A DNA stretch of 64,000 bases, taken from positions 3,044,530 to 3,108,529 of the forward strand of contig LT599022.1 of NCBI GenBank assembly GCA_900079695.1, in the 5' to 3' direction. A program made the translations under genes and the position numbers. Origin of the DNA: an uncultured Alphaproteobacteria bacterium (GTDB lineage: Bacteria; Pseudomonadota; Alphaproteobacteria; Rhodospirillales; Rhodospirillaceae). This document shows, piece after piece, positions 16,694 to 25,154 of the stretch. The notes under the pieces are model-generated. The model worked only from the letters and a program-made list of their open reading frames with translations, did not search any database and was not told the DNA's origin. Position 1 is the first letter of the stretch; the number at the start of each line of letters is the position of its first letter.

Positions 16694-17293
16694 TCACACC
16701 GCGGTCCGGCGCGCGTCGCCGTCGAGGTGCCGTTGCAGGATGGCGTAGGCTTCGTTGATGACTTTCAGACGTTCCTCGGCGTCCTTGGCGCCGCCGTGTC
16801 GGTCCGGGTGATGACGCTTAACCAGCTCATGGTATCGCATTTTCAGGGCTTGTCGCGTCAAAGGATGTTCGAGTTGCAGGATTTCCATGGCGTAAGCCGG
16901 AGATCCCGGGGGCGCGGCGGGCTTCTCGCGGCGGTTTTCCGCCCGCTCGGCGCCCTCCTCGAAGACCGAGAACGGATCCTTTACCCGTGCGCGGCCCTCC
17001 CGGAAGACATGGGCGGCCGCGCCCCCGTCGCCAAGTCTCCAGGTCGGGCGCTGCCACACCGTGTCGCGCCGGAGCTCCTGTTCGATCTCCGCCTGGGAGA
17101 GGCCGCGGTAGTAATCCCAGCGCGCGTTGTAGTCGCGCACATGTTCGAGGCACAGCCACAGATACTCCCGCAGCGCCCGGTCGCGCGGCGCGCGATAGAC
17201 TCCCGGCCGGGTGCATCCCGGGTGGGCGCAGGTGGGGGCGGTCGCTTCGGGGCGGTCGCCGAGGTATTGCTTGCTGCGTCTGAACGCCTTCAT
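16694..17293 (-). CDS. J-domain (DnaJ-like) protein upstream of cobS
   Basis: 199 residues from the ATG at 17293. The J domain is C-terminal (about residues 140-195), with the essential HPD in [21 protein letters not shown]. The N-terminal half has a cysteine/histidine set ([15 protein letters not shown], then LWLCLEHV) that could bind zinc, and [17 protein letters not shown] domains stimulate Hsp70 ATPase. Placement directly before cobS is common in alphaproteobacteria and suggests help in assembling the chelatase, but this is inference. The frame stays open to 17497 through an arginine-rich stretch with no support, so the internal ATG ([12 protein letters not shown]) was chosen. Confidence 0.85.
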   Translation of the reverse strand: MKAFRRSKQYLGDRPEATAPTCAHPGCTRPGVYRAPRDRALREYLWLCLEHVRDYNARWDYYRGLSQAEIEQELRRDTVWQRPTWRLGDGGAAAHVFREGRARVKDPFSVFEEGAERAENRREKPAAPPGSPAYAMEILQLEHPLTRQALKMRYHELVKRHHPDRHGGAKDAEERLKVINEAYAILQRHLDGDARRTAV

Positions 17294-17667
17294 GGTTCCA
17301 TACCAAGTCTCGGAGCGGTTTCCCGTTCCGGAGGGAAGCGCCCGGAAGATCTTTCCGGTGGATGGCGTGGGGCGCGAACGGCCGGACCGCCGCCGTGCGC
17401 CGCCCGGATGCCTGCGGCGCGACTCCCGGAGTTTTCCGGGAGGGCGGCGCGCGCCGCGGTTCGTTACAACTATGCGCATTCCCGTCCGGCGGCGCAAGAC
17501 CGCCCGGATCCTCGACGCGCGACTCCGGTTGCGGTTGCAATCGGGGGAAGAGTGACGGTAAGTAGATTACCGCGAACCCTGCATGCCGATGCTCGCCTCC
17601 CGAGTGAGAGGCGCGGATGGTCTCGACAATCAAAAATCGTCGTCATGGGGTTCGGCAAACTATATGG
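17294..17667 (+). other. Intergenic region without a supported gene
   Basis: About 370 bases between the J-domain gene and the small regulator. Short open frames exist but lack a ribosome-binding site and recognisable protein. The right-hand part (from about 17560) is less GC-rich than the surroundings. Presumably it holds the promoter of the J-domain-cobS-cobT unit, but I cannot pick out a convincing -35/-10 pair on the minus strand. Confidence 0.5.
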
Positions 17668-17711
17668 TTGCAAAGTCAAGGTCCAGTGTGATTATCTATC
17701 GGGACCGATAG
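17668..17711 (+). promoter_or_regulatory. Promoter with overlapping operator-like palindrome before the RHH gene
   Basis: TTGCAA (17668-17673) and TTATCT (17692-17697) are 18 bases apart. Overlapping the end of the -10 box is a perfect inverted repeat, CTATCGG-GA-CCGATAG (17696-17711), ending 17 bases before the ATG of the ribbon-helix-helix gene. This is the placement expected for autoregulation. Confidence 0.5.
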
Positions 17712-17728
17712 CCTGCGTAAGATGGACC

Positions 17729-18043
17729 ATGAACCCTCTATCGAATCGGAATGTTACGGTAAACGGCCGCCGCACCAGCATGCGCCTCGAACAGGAGATG
17801 TGGGAGGCTCTCAGGGAGATCTGCCGACGCGAGGACATGACCGTCCATGAGCTGTGTTCGCTCATCGACGACCGCCGCGGCCTGTCCAGCCTCACCGCCG
17901 CGACCCGTGTCTTCATCCTGATGTACTTCCGCGCCGCCGCCACCGACGAAGGCCATGCGACCGCCGGGCACGGCAAGCGCATCAACGCGGAACTGCTCGA
18001 CCGTCTCGGCGTGTCGATGGGCGAGAACCGTCCCGCGCACTGA
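17729..18043 (+). CDS. Ribbon-helix-helix domain protein
   Basis: 104 residues. It belongs to the short RHH_4-like proteins of alphaproteobacteria. The strand and first helix read RNVTVNGRRTSMRLEQEMWEALREI, and the second helix region DMTVHELCSLIDDRRGLSSLTAATRVFILMYFR completes a MetJ/Arc-type DNA-binding dimer. The tail beyond residue 80 is not conserved to my knowledge. The gene has its own promoter, overlapped by a perfect palindrome, consistent with autorepression (inference). No toxin-like partner gene adjoins it: the next gene is convergent and encodes DUF2889. The target genes are unknown. Confidence 0.8.
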   Translation: MNPLSNRNVTVNGRRTSMRLEQEMWEALREICRREDMTVHELCSLIDDRRGLSSLTAATRVFILMYFRAAATDEGHATAGHGKRINAELLDRLGVSMGENRPAH

Positions 18044-18074
18044 TCCGGCGGCGAGTCCTCGCCGCCCTTTCGCC

Positions 18075-18641
18075 TCATTCTCCCCCGGACTCGTGTTCCG
18101 TTGCGAACTCGGGCCACTTCTGCGCCACCACCGGTCCGTCGGCCTTGAGCGCGTGGCAGGTGTCGATGATCGCCGGGCGCACCGGCGGTTCGCCCCGTTC
18201 GCGCGCCTCCGCCACCTTGCGCCAACGCACCGCATGCAGGGTCTGGAAGGCGGTGCCCGCCACCTCGCCCAGCAGTTCGATCACGTGCAGGCATCCCCGG
18301 GTGCCGCCGATGGCGCGGCGCGCCTCGGCCATGAATCCTTTCCCGATCGTCATCCCCACGAGCTTCGCGCCGAGCGGCGCCGCCGCAGGGCAGGTGTCGA
18401 AAGGCGCGTGGTCGATGGTGGAGGCGGCGTCGCGGATGCGCGCGTCGTCGTCGATCACCAGGCGCAACGTCATCGCGTGGAGCGGCGCGCCCGGAGGCCG
18501 CGCCGCGCCGTCGCCGGCGGTGTAGGGTTGGTGCTTGACGTCGAGGAATTCGCCCTCGATCTCCCAAAGGCCGTCGTCGCGCGCATATCCCCGGCAGGAG
18601 ATGGTGCGCTCGTGAACCAGCCTGCGCGGCGTGTCGGGCAT
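18075..18641 (-). CDS. DUF2889 domain protein
   Basis: 188 residues from the ATG at 18641. The sequence matches DUF2889: VHERTISCRGYARDDGLWEIEGEFLDVK at the N-terminus, MTLRLVIDDDARIRDAASTIDHAPFDTCP in the middle, and LGEVAGTAFQTLHAVRW. The domain has no proven activity, though members occur near genes for aromatic or lipid metabolism and sometimes next to CBS proteins. There are only two bases between the stop of the CBS gene and this ATG, so they are translationally coupled. No signal peptide or membrane segment. Confidence 0.82.
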   Translation of the reverse strand: MPDTPRRLVHERTISCRGYARDDGLWEIEGEFLDVKHQPYTAGDGAARPPGAPLHAMTLRLVIDDDARIRDAASTIDHAPFDTCPAAAPLGAKLVGMTIGKGFMAEARRAIGGTRGCLHVIELLGEVAGTAFQTLHAVRWRKVAEARERGEPPVRPAIIDTCHALKADGPVVAQKWPEFATEHESGGE

Positions 18642-18643
18642 CC

Positions 18644-19081
18644 TCAGAGCTGCGGCAGACCGAAGATCAGCGCCTCGCGTTCGTGCAGGTCGTCTTCGAG
18701 TTCGGACTGGATCGCGGCGTAGAGGTCGCGCACCGACAGCATTCCCACCAGGGTGTCGCCGCTCATCACCGGCAGGTGGCGGAACTTGCGGGTCCGGAAT
18801 TCGTCGAGGGCGTCGCTGAGGGTCTGGCTCGACTGCATCGTGATCGGATTGGCGGTCATGATCTCGCCGACGGTGACGCGGCTGGGGTCGGCGCCGGCGG
18901 CGATGATGCGCTGCACCAGGTCGCGCTCCGAAAGAATGCCCTTGAGGTTGCCGTCGTCGACGACCGCAACCGCGCCGACCTCCTTGCCTTCGAGGTATTG
19001 CGCCGCCTCGCGGGCCGATGCGGCGCTCGCGATCGTGTAAAGCTTGCGGCCCGTGATCACCGTCGCGATCGTCTGGGACAT
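18644..19081 (-). CDS. CBS-domain pair protein
   Basis: 145 residues made only of two CBS domains (about residues 8-62 and 73-130). Such Bateman modules bind adenosyl ligands (AMP, ATP, SAM) and act as energy sensors in partner proteins. Marks are GAVAVVDDGNLKGILSERDLVQRI and FRHLPVMSGDTLVGMLSVRDLYAAI, the second with the ribose-binding S/T-x-x-D pattern. It leads into the DUF2889 gene, which may be its partner. The upstream CorC-type gene, on the same strand, also contains CBS domains, but 84 bases separate the two genes. Confidence 0.88.
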   Translation of the reverse strand: MSQTIATVITGRKLYTIASAASAREAAQYLEGKEVGAVAVVDDGNLKGILSERDLVQRIIAAGADPSRVTVGEIMTANPITMQSSQTLSDALDEFRTRKFRHLPVMSGDTLVGMLSVRDLYAAIQSELEDDLHEREALIFGLPQL

Positions 19082-19165
19082 GCTGTCTTCTCCTGATGTG
19101 CCAAAGCCGGGTTCCTACCCGGTCGTGTAGTGTCTCTAGTTCTGTAAGTCGCCGTCCTGCGGAAG

Positions 19166-20428
19166 TCAACGACCGTTGGCGTCCGGCGGGGTAACGCGCA
19201 GACTGATCAATCGGTTCTGTTGACGCCTGAGGATTTCGAAACGGAAGCCGTGAAACCGGAACACTTGTCCGGGTTCGGGAATCCGCTCGCTTTCGTGAAT
19301 CACCAATCCGGCGATGGTGGTGGCCTCCTCGTCGGGCAGCGACCATTCGAATTCGCGGTTGAGATCGCGGATGGTGACGTCGCCCGCGACGATGAACGAG
19401 CCGTCGGCCTGGGCGCGCACGCCGCCGATGACGACGTCGTGCTCGTCGTCGATGTTGCCGACGATTTCCTCGAGAATGTCCTCGAGGGTGACGATCCCCA
19501 GCAGCGAGCCGTATTCGTCGACGACGATCGCGAAGTGCTCGCGCCGGGTGCGGAACGACTGCAACTGGTCGAGCAGCGAGGTGGTGTCGGGGATGAACCA
19601 CGGCTTCGCCGCCAGCGCCGCGATCTCGGCGGCGCCGACCGGCGCGTCGGCGCCGCGGACGGCGCGGAACAGCGCCTTGGCGTGGAGCACGCCGACGATG
19701 TTGTCGGGGTTGCCGCGGGTGAGCGGAATGCGGGTGAACGGGCTGTCGAGCACGGCCGTGACGATGGTCTCGGCGGGGTCGTCGAGATCGACGGTGGTGA
19801 GATCACGGCGGTGGGTCATCACCTCGCCGACTTCGACGTCGGACAGTTCGAGGATGCTGCGCAGCATCGCCCGCTCGTGGCGGATCTCCGCCTGTTCCTC
19901 GGTGTGCAGCTCGATCGCGCCGCGCAGCTCGGTGAGGTGCTGCGCCACCGACTTCTCGGTCTCCTTGGCGCCGAACAGCTTGAGGAACATCCCGATCAGC
20001 GCGTTGAGGCCGATCATCAGCGGTGCCAGCACGGTGGTCAGCAACCGCATCGGCGGCGCCACCCGGAGCGCGAAGGTATTGGCGTTGCGGATCGCGTAGG
20101 TCTTCGGCAGAATTTCGGAAAAGATCAGTACGATCAGAGTCATGCCGAGGGTGGCGAGGGCGATTCCGGCCTCGCCGAACCACGAGATCAGGAGGCTGGT
20201 GGCGAGCGCCGAGGCGCTGATGTTGACCGCGTTGTTGCCGAGGAGAATGGTGCCGATCAGGCGGTCGCGGTGCTGGTCCATGTGGTTGACCATCGCCGCT
20301 CGCGCGTCGCCCTGTTTCGCGAGTTCGCGCATCAGCGGCCGGGAGCAGGCGGTGAGCGCGGTTTCGGCTCCGGAGAAGAACGCCGAGAGCATCAGCAGCA
20401 CGACGATCACCAGGGCGCTCGTGATCAT
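19166..20428 (-). CDS. CNNM/CorC (HlyC) family membrane protein with CBS pair
   Basis: 420 residues. The N-terminal DUF21/CNNM membrane domain spans about residues 1-185 with three to four segments and the SGAETALTA and EILPKTYAIRN motifs. A CBS pair follows (HRRDLTTVDLDDP; EYGSLLGIVTLEDILEEIVG), then a C-terminal CorC_HlyC domain (DGSFIVAGDVTIRDLN). Relatives are linked to magnesium/cobalt efflux or sodium-coupled magnesium transport; 'hemolysin' is a historical name. The ATG overlaps the aroB stop codon (ATGA), so it is the third gene of the aroK-aroB unit, a conserved alphaproteobacterial order. Confidence 0.92.
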   Translation of the reverse strand: MITSALVIVVLLMLSAFFSGAETALTACSRPLMRELAKQGDARAAMVNHMDQHRDRLIGTILLGNNAVNISASALATSLLISWFGEAGIALATLGMTLIVLIFSEILPKTYAIRNANTFALRVAPPMRLLTTVLAPLMIGLNALIGMFLKLFGAKETEKSVAQHLTELRGAIELHTEEQAEIRHERAMLRSILELSDVEVGEVMTHRRDLTTVDLDDPAETIVTAVLDSPFTRIPLTRGNPDNIVGVLHAKALFRAVRGADAPVGAAEIAALAAKPWFIPDTTSLLDQLQSFRTRREHFAIVVDEYGSLLGIVTLEDILEEIVGNIDDEHDVVIGGVRAQADGSFIVAGDVTIRDLNREFEWSLPDEEATTIAGLVIHESERIPEPGQVFRFHGFRFEILRRQQNRLISLRVTPPDANGR

Positions 20429-21564
20429 CGGCGCGCCTCCAGCGCTTCGGCGAGGACCGCGCGCACGATCTCGGCGGGCGCGTCGGCGGCGGCGAACGCG
20501 CGGCCGATGTCGCGCGCCAGCACGAAGCCGATCCGCCCGCCTTCGACCTTCTTGTCGCCCAGCATCGCGGCGTAGAGCGCGTCCGGCGCGTAGGCCACCG
20601 GGATGTCCGCGGGCGAGGTCGGCAGGCCGACGGCGGCGAGGTGCGCCCGCACCCGTTCGGCGCGTCCGGCCGGGCACAGGCCGAGGCGTTCGGAGAGCGC
20701 GAAGGCCAGCACCATGCCGATGCCGACCGCTTCGCCGTGGCGCACCGCATCGCCGAACCCGGCCAGGGATTCGAGGGCGTGGGCGAAGGTGTGGCCGAGG
20801 TTGAGGAGCGCGCGCGCGCCGCTCTCGCGTTCGTCGGCACCGACGATCTCCGCCTTGGCGCGGCAGCTTTCGGCGATCGCGTGGGCGCGGGCGGCATCGC
20901 GCGCGGCCAGGTCGACGCCGTCGCCGATCACCGCGCGGCCGTTTTCCTCCAGCCACTGCCAGAACGCCGGGCGGTCGATCAGGCCGTATTTCGCCACCTC
21001 GGCGTAGCCCGCACGCACCTCGCGCGGCGGCAGGGTGTCGAGCACCGCGGTGTCGGCGATCACCAGCCGCGGCTGGTGGAACGCGCCGACGAGGTTCTTG
21101 CCGTGGCGGGTGTCGATGCCGGTCTTGCCGCCCACCGCGCTGTCGACCTGGGCGAGCAGGGTGGTCGGCACCTGGACGAAGTCGATGCCCCGCAGTGCTA
21201 CGGCGGCGGCGAACCCGGCGAGATCGCCGGTGACGCCGCCGCCGAGCGCGATCAGCGCGGTCTTGCGTTCGACGCGCGCGTCGAGCAGGGCGTCGAGCAG
21301 GCGTTCGAACTGGGAAAAGCTCTTCGACGCCTCGCCCGGCGGCACCAGGGTGACGGCGTGGGCGATGTCCGCGCGGTCGAGCGCGGCTTCGAGGCGCGGC
21401 AGGTGGATCGCGGCGACGGCGGCGTCCGCGACGATGTGGACGCGCGGCTGGCGCAGCACCGGCGCGATCAGCTCGCCGGCGCGGTCGAGCACGCCCGCGC
21501 CGATGACGATCGGATAGCTGCGATCGGCGAGCGGCACGGTGACGGTAACGGGTTCGGGTTTCAT
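20425..21564 (-). CDS. aroB: 3-dehydroquinate synthase
   Basis: 379 residues. This NAD- and zinc-dependent enzyme turns DAHP into 3-dehydroquinate, the second step of the shikimate pathway. The NAD-binding block ALGGGVTGDLAGFAAAVALRG, the substrate loop VPTTLLAQVDSAVGGKTGIDTRHGKNLVGAFHQP, and the zinc ligands (E in GYAEVAKYG, H in NLGHTFAHALE, H in RHGEAVGIGM) are all present. The ATG overlaps the stop codon of aroK (ATGA), and its own stop overlaps the next start, so the three genes are translationally coupled. Confidence 0.97.
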   Translation of the reverse strand: MKPEPVTVTVPLADRSYPIVIGAGVLDRAGELIAPVLRQPRVHIVADAAVAAIHLPRLEAALDRADIAHAVTLVPPGEASKSFSQFERLLDALLDARVERKTALIALGGGVTGDLAGFAAAVALRGIDFVQVPTTLLAQVDSAVGGKTGIDTRHGKNLVGAFHQPRLVIADTAVLDTLPPREVRAGYAEVAKYGLIDRPAFWQWLEENGRAVIGDGVDLAARDAARAHAIAESCRAKAEIVGADERESGARALLNLGHTFAHALESLAGFGDAVRHGEAVGIGMVLAFALSERLGLCPAGRAERVRAHLAAVGLPTSPADIPVAYAPDALYAAMLGDKKVEGGRIGFVLARDIGRAFAAADAPAEIVRAVLAEALEARR

Positions 21565-22133
21565 CGGTCCTCGGTTTGCCAGTGGGCGTCGATGGCCGCG
21601 ATCACCCGCATCGTGGTGATCTCGGAAGGCTCGTCGCGGGTGTCGACGACGACCTGCGCTTCCGCATAGAGGGGATAGCGCTTTTCCATGAGGTCGCCAA
21701 GGATCTGCCGCGGGTCGCCGGTCAGCAGCAGCGGCCGGGTGGTGCGTCCGGCGGTGCGGAGCACCAGCAGGTCGAGGTCGGCGCGCAGCCACACGCACAG
21801 CGCCTTGTCCCGCAGCGTCGCGCGCGTCGTCGGGTCGACGAAGGCGCCGCCGCCGGTGGCGATCACCGCCGGGGGGCCTTCGATCAGCCGCGCGATCACC
21901 CGCCGCTCGCCGTCGCGGAACGCGGGCTCGCCGAGCTCGGCGAAGATGTCGCGCACGCTGCGCCCGGCGGCGGCTTCGATCTCGGCGTCGGAATCGTGGA
22001 ACGGCCGCCCCAGCGCCGTGGCGACGCGCCGGCCGATGTGGCTCTTGCCGCAGCCCATCAGGCCGACGAAGACGAGGGGTTTCGGAATCGCGGCGACGCG
22101 GGCGATGACGGTATCGGGCATCTCTTCGGGCAT
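21561..22133 (-). CDS. aroK: Shikimate kinase
   Basis: 190 residues. It phosphorylates shikimate at the 3-hydroxyl using ATP, in the cytoplasm. Walker A is GLMGCGKSHIGR near residues 24-35, the shikimate-binding residues are in FHDSDAEIEAAAGRSVRDIF, and the GGG of VIATGGGAFVDP and the lid arginine of GRTTRPLLL are present. The first ATG (22133) gives a short N-terminal extension; a second ATG four codons later is also possible. It is first in the aroK-aroB-CorC gene unit and divergent from the small membrane protein gene. Confidence 0.95.
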   Translation of the reverse strand: MPEEMPDTVIARVAAIPKPLVFVGLMGCGKSHIGRRVATALGRPFHDSDAEIEAAAGRSVRDIFAELGEPAFRDGERRVIARLIEGPPAVIATGGGAFVDPTTRATLRDKALCVWLRADLDLLVLRTAGRTTRPLLLTGDPRQILGDLMEKRYPLYAEAQVVVDTRDEPSEITTMRVIAAIDAHWQTEDR

Positions 22134-22162
22134 GGCGGTTGACGAAATGGCTCCGGGGCGCG

Positions 22163-22191
22163 TTGAACCCGCGCCGCCGAGAGGATAGACT
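22163..22191 (+). promoter_or_regulatory. Sigma-70 type promoter for the small-ORF/xerD unit
   Basis: TTGAAC (22163-22168), 17 bases, TAGACT (22186-22191). It lies 77 bases before the GTG of the 45-codon gene and would drive that gene, the exported protein and probably xerD. Confidence 0.6.
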
Positions 22192-22268
22192 GCCGGGCGC
22201 GCCCCGTAAATGGCGCGCCGCCCGCGGCCCCGCGGGCGAAGCCGGTGTTTTGTCGAGGAGCGGTAGCC

Positions 22269-22406
22269 GTGGGTTTTCTGATACGTTTGCTTCTGATCGT
22301 GATCGTTGTGGCGGCGGCGGGAGGCGCGATCTTCCTCGCCACCTGGGACATGCCCGCCCCGACCTCGCGGGTGGAGAAGGTAATTCCCGCCGACCGCTTC
22401 CAGTAA
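22269..22406 (+). CDS. Small single-pass membrane protein (45 residues)
   Basis: A 45-codon gene with a GTG start and GAGGAG seven bases upstream. It has one hydrophobic segment, roughly residues 3-24 (FLIRLLLIVIVVAAAGGAI), and a short tail TWDMPAPTSRVEKVIPADRF. The W-D-x-P-A-P-x-x-x-V-E-K-V-I-P tail looks conserved to me among alphaproteobacterial small proteins beside xerD, but I cannot check this here. It has a good promoter and sits 25 bases before the exported-protein gene. The likely location is the inner membrane with the charged tail outside or inside unresolved. Function unknown. Confidence 0.72.
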   Translation: MGFLIRLLLIVIVVAAAGGAIFLATWDMPAPTSRVEKVIPADRFQ

Positions 22407-22431
22407 CCGCCCCGACTTCAGGAGACCAGCG

Positions 22432-24240
22432 ATGACGATGCGGGCCGTGCGCGAACTGGCGGTGATGAGCGTTCTGGTCGCCGCGACGCCCGCCGCGGGG
22501 CAGGTCATGGCCGACGCGCCGATGCCGCTGTTCCCCGCTGCGCCCGGGGCTCCGGTCGCGCCGGTGCGGCCCGCCGCCCCCGAACCTTCAGCGCCCTCGG
22601 GCATCACCATCGGCGGTCTCGCCGACATCGACGTCGAAGCGGTCGGCATCCTCCACGGCAACCCACCGGAGCCCTGGAGCCGCGATCTCGGGGCGCAGAC
22701 GTGGGTCCCGCTCAACCGTCCCGCCGCGCTGGCGCGGATGCGCGCGCTGCCTGCCGCCTCGGCCTCGCCCGCCGCACGCGGCATCGCGCGCCAGCTCCTC
22801 CTCACCGCCGCCGCGCCGCCCGGCGCGCCGGGCGTGCCGGTCACCCCCGGAGTGCTGAGCGCCACCCGCCTCGCCGCGCTGCTGCATGCGGGCGACGCCG
22901 AGGACGCGCGCCGCCTCGCCGCCGAGGTGCCGCCGCGCGCCACCACCGAGGCGGTGGAGCAGGAGGCGATGCGCGCCGACTGGCTCGCGGGCGATCAGGC
23001 CGCCGCCTGCGCGCGCGCCGCCAACGGCGTGCGCGATCACGATGCGCCGCTGTGGTCGAAGGCCGACGCGGTCTGCGCGGCGCTCGCCGGAGATGCGGCG
23101 CGCGCCCAGCTCGTGGTCGGCATCCTGCGCGAGATCGGCGCGGTGGACGCCGCCTTCGAGCCGCTCGCGGCGGTGCTCGGCGGGCGCGCCGCGCCGAAGC
23201 TCGCGGACCTGCCGGAGGGCGCCGGGATCTTCGAGGTCGCCGCCTACCGCCGCCTGGGGGTGAAGCTGCCGGACGCGCCGCCGCTCGCGGAGCGGCCGTG
23301 GCTCGCCCGTCTCGCGGCGCCCGCCGAGGGCGTGGCGGCCGACGGCCACCTCCAGACCGCCGAATTCGGCCTGCGCCGCGGCGTGCTGCCGCCCGCCGAA
23401 GCGGCGAAGATCTACGAACGCGCCAAGTTCAGCGCCGACGACCTCACCAACGCGGCGGCGCTCAAGGCTTCCGCCGCCGGTCCGCGTGGCCGCGCCCTCT
23501 ATTGGCAGGCGCTGCGGGCGGCGACCGCCGATGCCGACAAGGTGCAGCTCCTCGATCGCCTGCTCGCAGCCGCCCACGCCGATCCCGAAGCCTGGGCGAC
23601 TCTCGCGCCGCTGCTGGCGCAGCCGCTCGCGGCGATGATCGACGTCGCGCCGGCGGTGGCGATCTCCGGCGACGCCGCGCGCGTCGCCCTCTGGACCGGC
23701 GATTGGACCCTGGCGCGTCGCTGGTTCGCGCGGATCGGCCGCGACGCCGTGACCGCCGACGAGGCGAAGCGCATCGCCGCCGAACTCGCCCCTCTGTTCA
23801 AGCTGATCGACGCTCCCGCCGCCGCCCAGGACCGCGCCGCGGTGCCGCCGCCCGACCTCGGCGCGTGGCTCGAAGCCGAGACGGCGCGGGGCCTCGGCGA
23901 CGGCACCCGCGCGCGGCTGCGGGATCGCCTGATCGCGCTGTATCGGGTGTTCGCGTTGCCGGTCGCGGATGCCGACTGGCAGGCGGCGCTCGCCGCCCCG
24001 GGCGAGGCCGAAGGCGTCGCCGCGCCGCCGCTGCTGCTCGCCGGAGCCGACGACGCCGCGGCCAAGGGCGCCAAGGGGCTGACGCTGGCGCTGGTCGCCC
24101 AGGCCCTCGACGTCGGCGGCGACGCTCGGCCGCTCGCCGCCGCTACCGTCGAGGCCGCGGCGGCGGCGCTGGTCCGCGCCGGTCAGGTGGACTGGGCGAA
24201 GCGCGTCGCCGCGGAAAGCCTGATCGCCGCCGGACTCTGA
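22432..24240 (+). CDS. Large exported protein of unknown function upstream of xerD
   Basis: 602 residues with a probable signal peptide (residues 1-24, MRAVRELAVMSVLVAATPAAGQ, cleaved near AAG-Q). A proline/alanine-rich linker follows to about residue 55. The rest is alanine-rich and helical, with repeated A-x-A helices such as AARLAALLHAGDAEDARRLAAEVPP and AAEAAKIYERAKFSADDLTNAAALK, suggesting a TPR- or HEAT-like helical solenoid. No catalytic motif. AGGAGACCAGCG precedes the ATG. It ends four bases before xerD. I place it in the periplasm by its signal peptide; a role in envelope or division is only a guess from context. Confidence 0.75.
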   Translation: MTMRAVRELAVMSVLVAATPAAGQVMADAPMPLFPAAPGAPVAPVRPAAPEPSAPSGITIGGLADIDVEAVGILHGNPPEPWSRDLGAQTWVPLNRPAALARMRALPAASASPAARGIARQLLLTAAAPPGAPGVPVTPGVLSATRLAALLHAGDAEDARRLAAEVPPRATTEAVEQEAMRADWLAGDQAAACARAANGVRDHDAPLWSKADAVCAALAGDAARAQLVVGILREIGAVDAAFEPLAAVLGGRAAPKLADLPEGAGIFEVAAYRRLGVKLPDAPPLAERPWLARLAAPAEGVAADGHLQTAEFGLRRGVLPPAEAAKIYERAKFSADDLTNAAALKASAAGPRGRALYWQALRAATADADKVQLLDRLLAAAHADPEAWATLAPLLAQPLAAMIDVAPAVAISGDAARVALWTGDWTLARRWFARIGRDAVTADEAKRIAAELAPLFKLIDAPAAAQDRAAVPPPDLGAWLEAETARGLGDGTRARLRDRLIALYRVFALPVADADWQAALAAPGEAEGVAAPPLLLAGADDAAAKGAKGLTLALVAQALDVGGDARPLAAATVEAAAAALVRAGQVDWAKRVAAESLIAAGL

Positions 24241-24244
24241 CGCC

Positions 24245-25147
24245 GTGGCCGGGCACGCGGTCGAACGCTTCCTCGAAATGATGGCCGCCGAGCGCGGCGC
24301 GTCGCCCCGCACGCTCGACGCCTACCGCCGCGATCTCGCCGATTTCGCCGCCCACTTCGGCGGCGATCCGGCCGACGCCGCCACCGCCGATCTCCGCGCC
24401 TACCTCCGCCGCCTCCACGATCGCGGCTTTTCGCCCCGCACCCAGGCCCGCCGTCTTTCGGCGCTGCGGCAGTTCTTCCGCTTCCTTCAGGCGGAGGAGG
24501 ACCGTGCCGACAATCCCGCGCGGCTGCTGGATTCCCCCCGCCTCGGACGGCCGCTGCCGAAGTATCTCTCGGAGGACGAGGTCGGCCGCCTGATCGCCGC
24601 GGCGCGGGAGAAGCCGGGCGTGCACGGCCTGCGCACCGTCGCCCTGCTCGAAGTCCTCTACGCCACCGGGCTGCGCGTCTCCGAACTCGTCGGTCTGCCG
24701 TTCTCGGCGATCGCCCGCGATCCCGAGGTGCTGATCGTCACCGGCAAGGGCCGCAAGGATCGCGCGGTTCCGCTGACCGAGGCCGCCCGCGCCGCCCTGC
24801 GCACCTGGCGTGAGGCGCGCGCGGCGTGGGTCAAGAGCCAGCGCGGCGGCCAGCGCTGGGCCTTCCCCGGGCCGGGGCGCAGCGGCCACGTCACCCGCGA
24901 CGCGGTGTTCAAATCCCTGCGCGATCTCGCCGTTCGCGCCGGAGTGCCGCCCGCCAAGGTCTCGCCGCACGTGCTGCGCCACTCGTTCGCCAGCCATCTG
25001 CTCGCCCACGGCGCCGATCTCCGCGCGGTTCAGACGATGCTCGGCCATGCGGACATCGCCACCACGCAGATCTATACCCACGTCCTCGACGACCGCCTCG
25101 CCGCTCTCGTCGCCACCGCCCACCCTCTCGCCAAGCTCGGGCTGTGA
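24245..25147 (+). CDS. xerD: Site-specific tyrosine recombinase XerD
   Basis: 300 residues, standard length. XerD works with XerC at the dif site to resolve chromosome dimers at division. The N-terminal SAM-like core-binding domain covers about residues 1-90 (FLEMMAAERGASPRTLDAYRRDLADF), and the catalytic domain follows. Active-site residues are visible: R in ATGLRVSELVGL, K in TGKGRKDRAVPL, H-x-x-R in HVLRHSFASHLL, H in LGHADIATTQIYTHV, and the nucleophilic Tyr in the same segment. It is housekeeping XerD rather than a phage integrase. The GTG start lies four bases after the upstream stop. Confidence 0.95.
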   Translation: MAGHAVERFLEMMAAERGASPRTLDAYRRDLADFAAHFGGDPADAATADLRAYLRRLHDRGFSPRTQARRLSALRQFFRFLQAEEDRADNPARLLDSPRLGRPLPKYLSEDEVGRLIAAAREKPGVHGLRTVALLEVLYATGLRVSELVGLPFSAIARDPEVLIVTGKGRKDRAVPLTEAARAALRTWREARAAWVKSQRGGQRWAFPGPGRSGHVTRDAVFKSLRDLAVRAGVPPAKVSPHVLRHSFASHLLAHGADLRAVQTMLGHADIATTQIYTHVLDDRLAALVATAHPLAKLGL

Positions 25148-25154
25148 GCCGGGC

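Noticed and set aside
17729-18043. RHH protein as an antitoxin
   Set aside because: The downstream gene is convergent and encodes DUF2889; there is no toxin-sized partner on the same strand.
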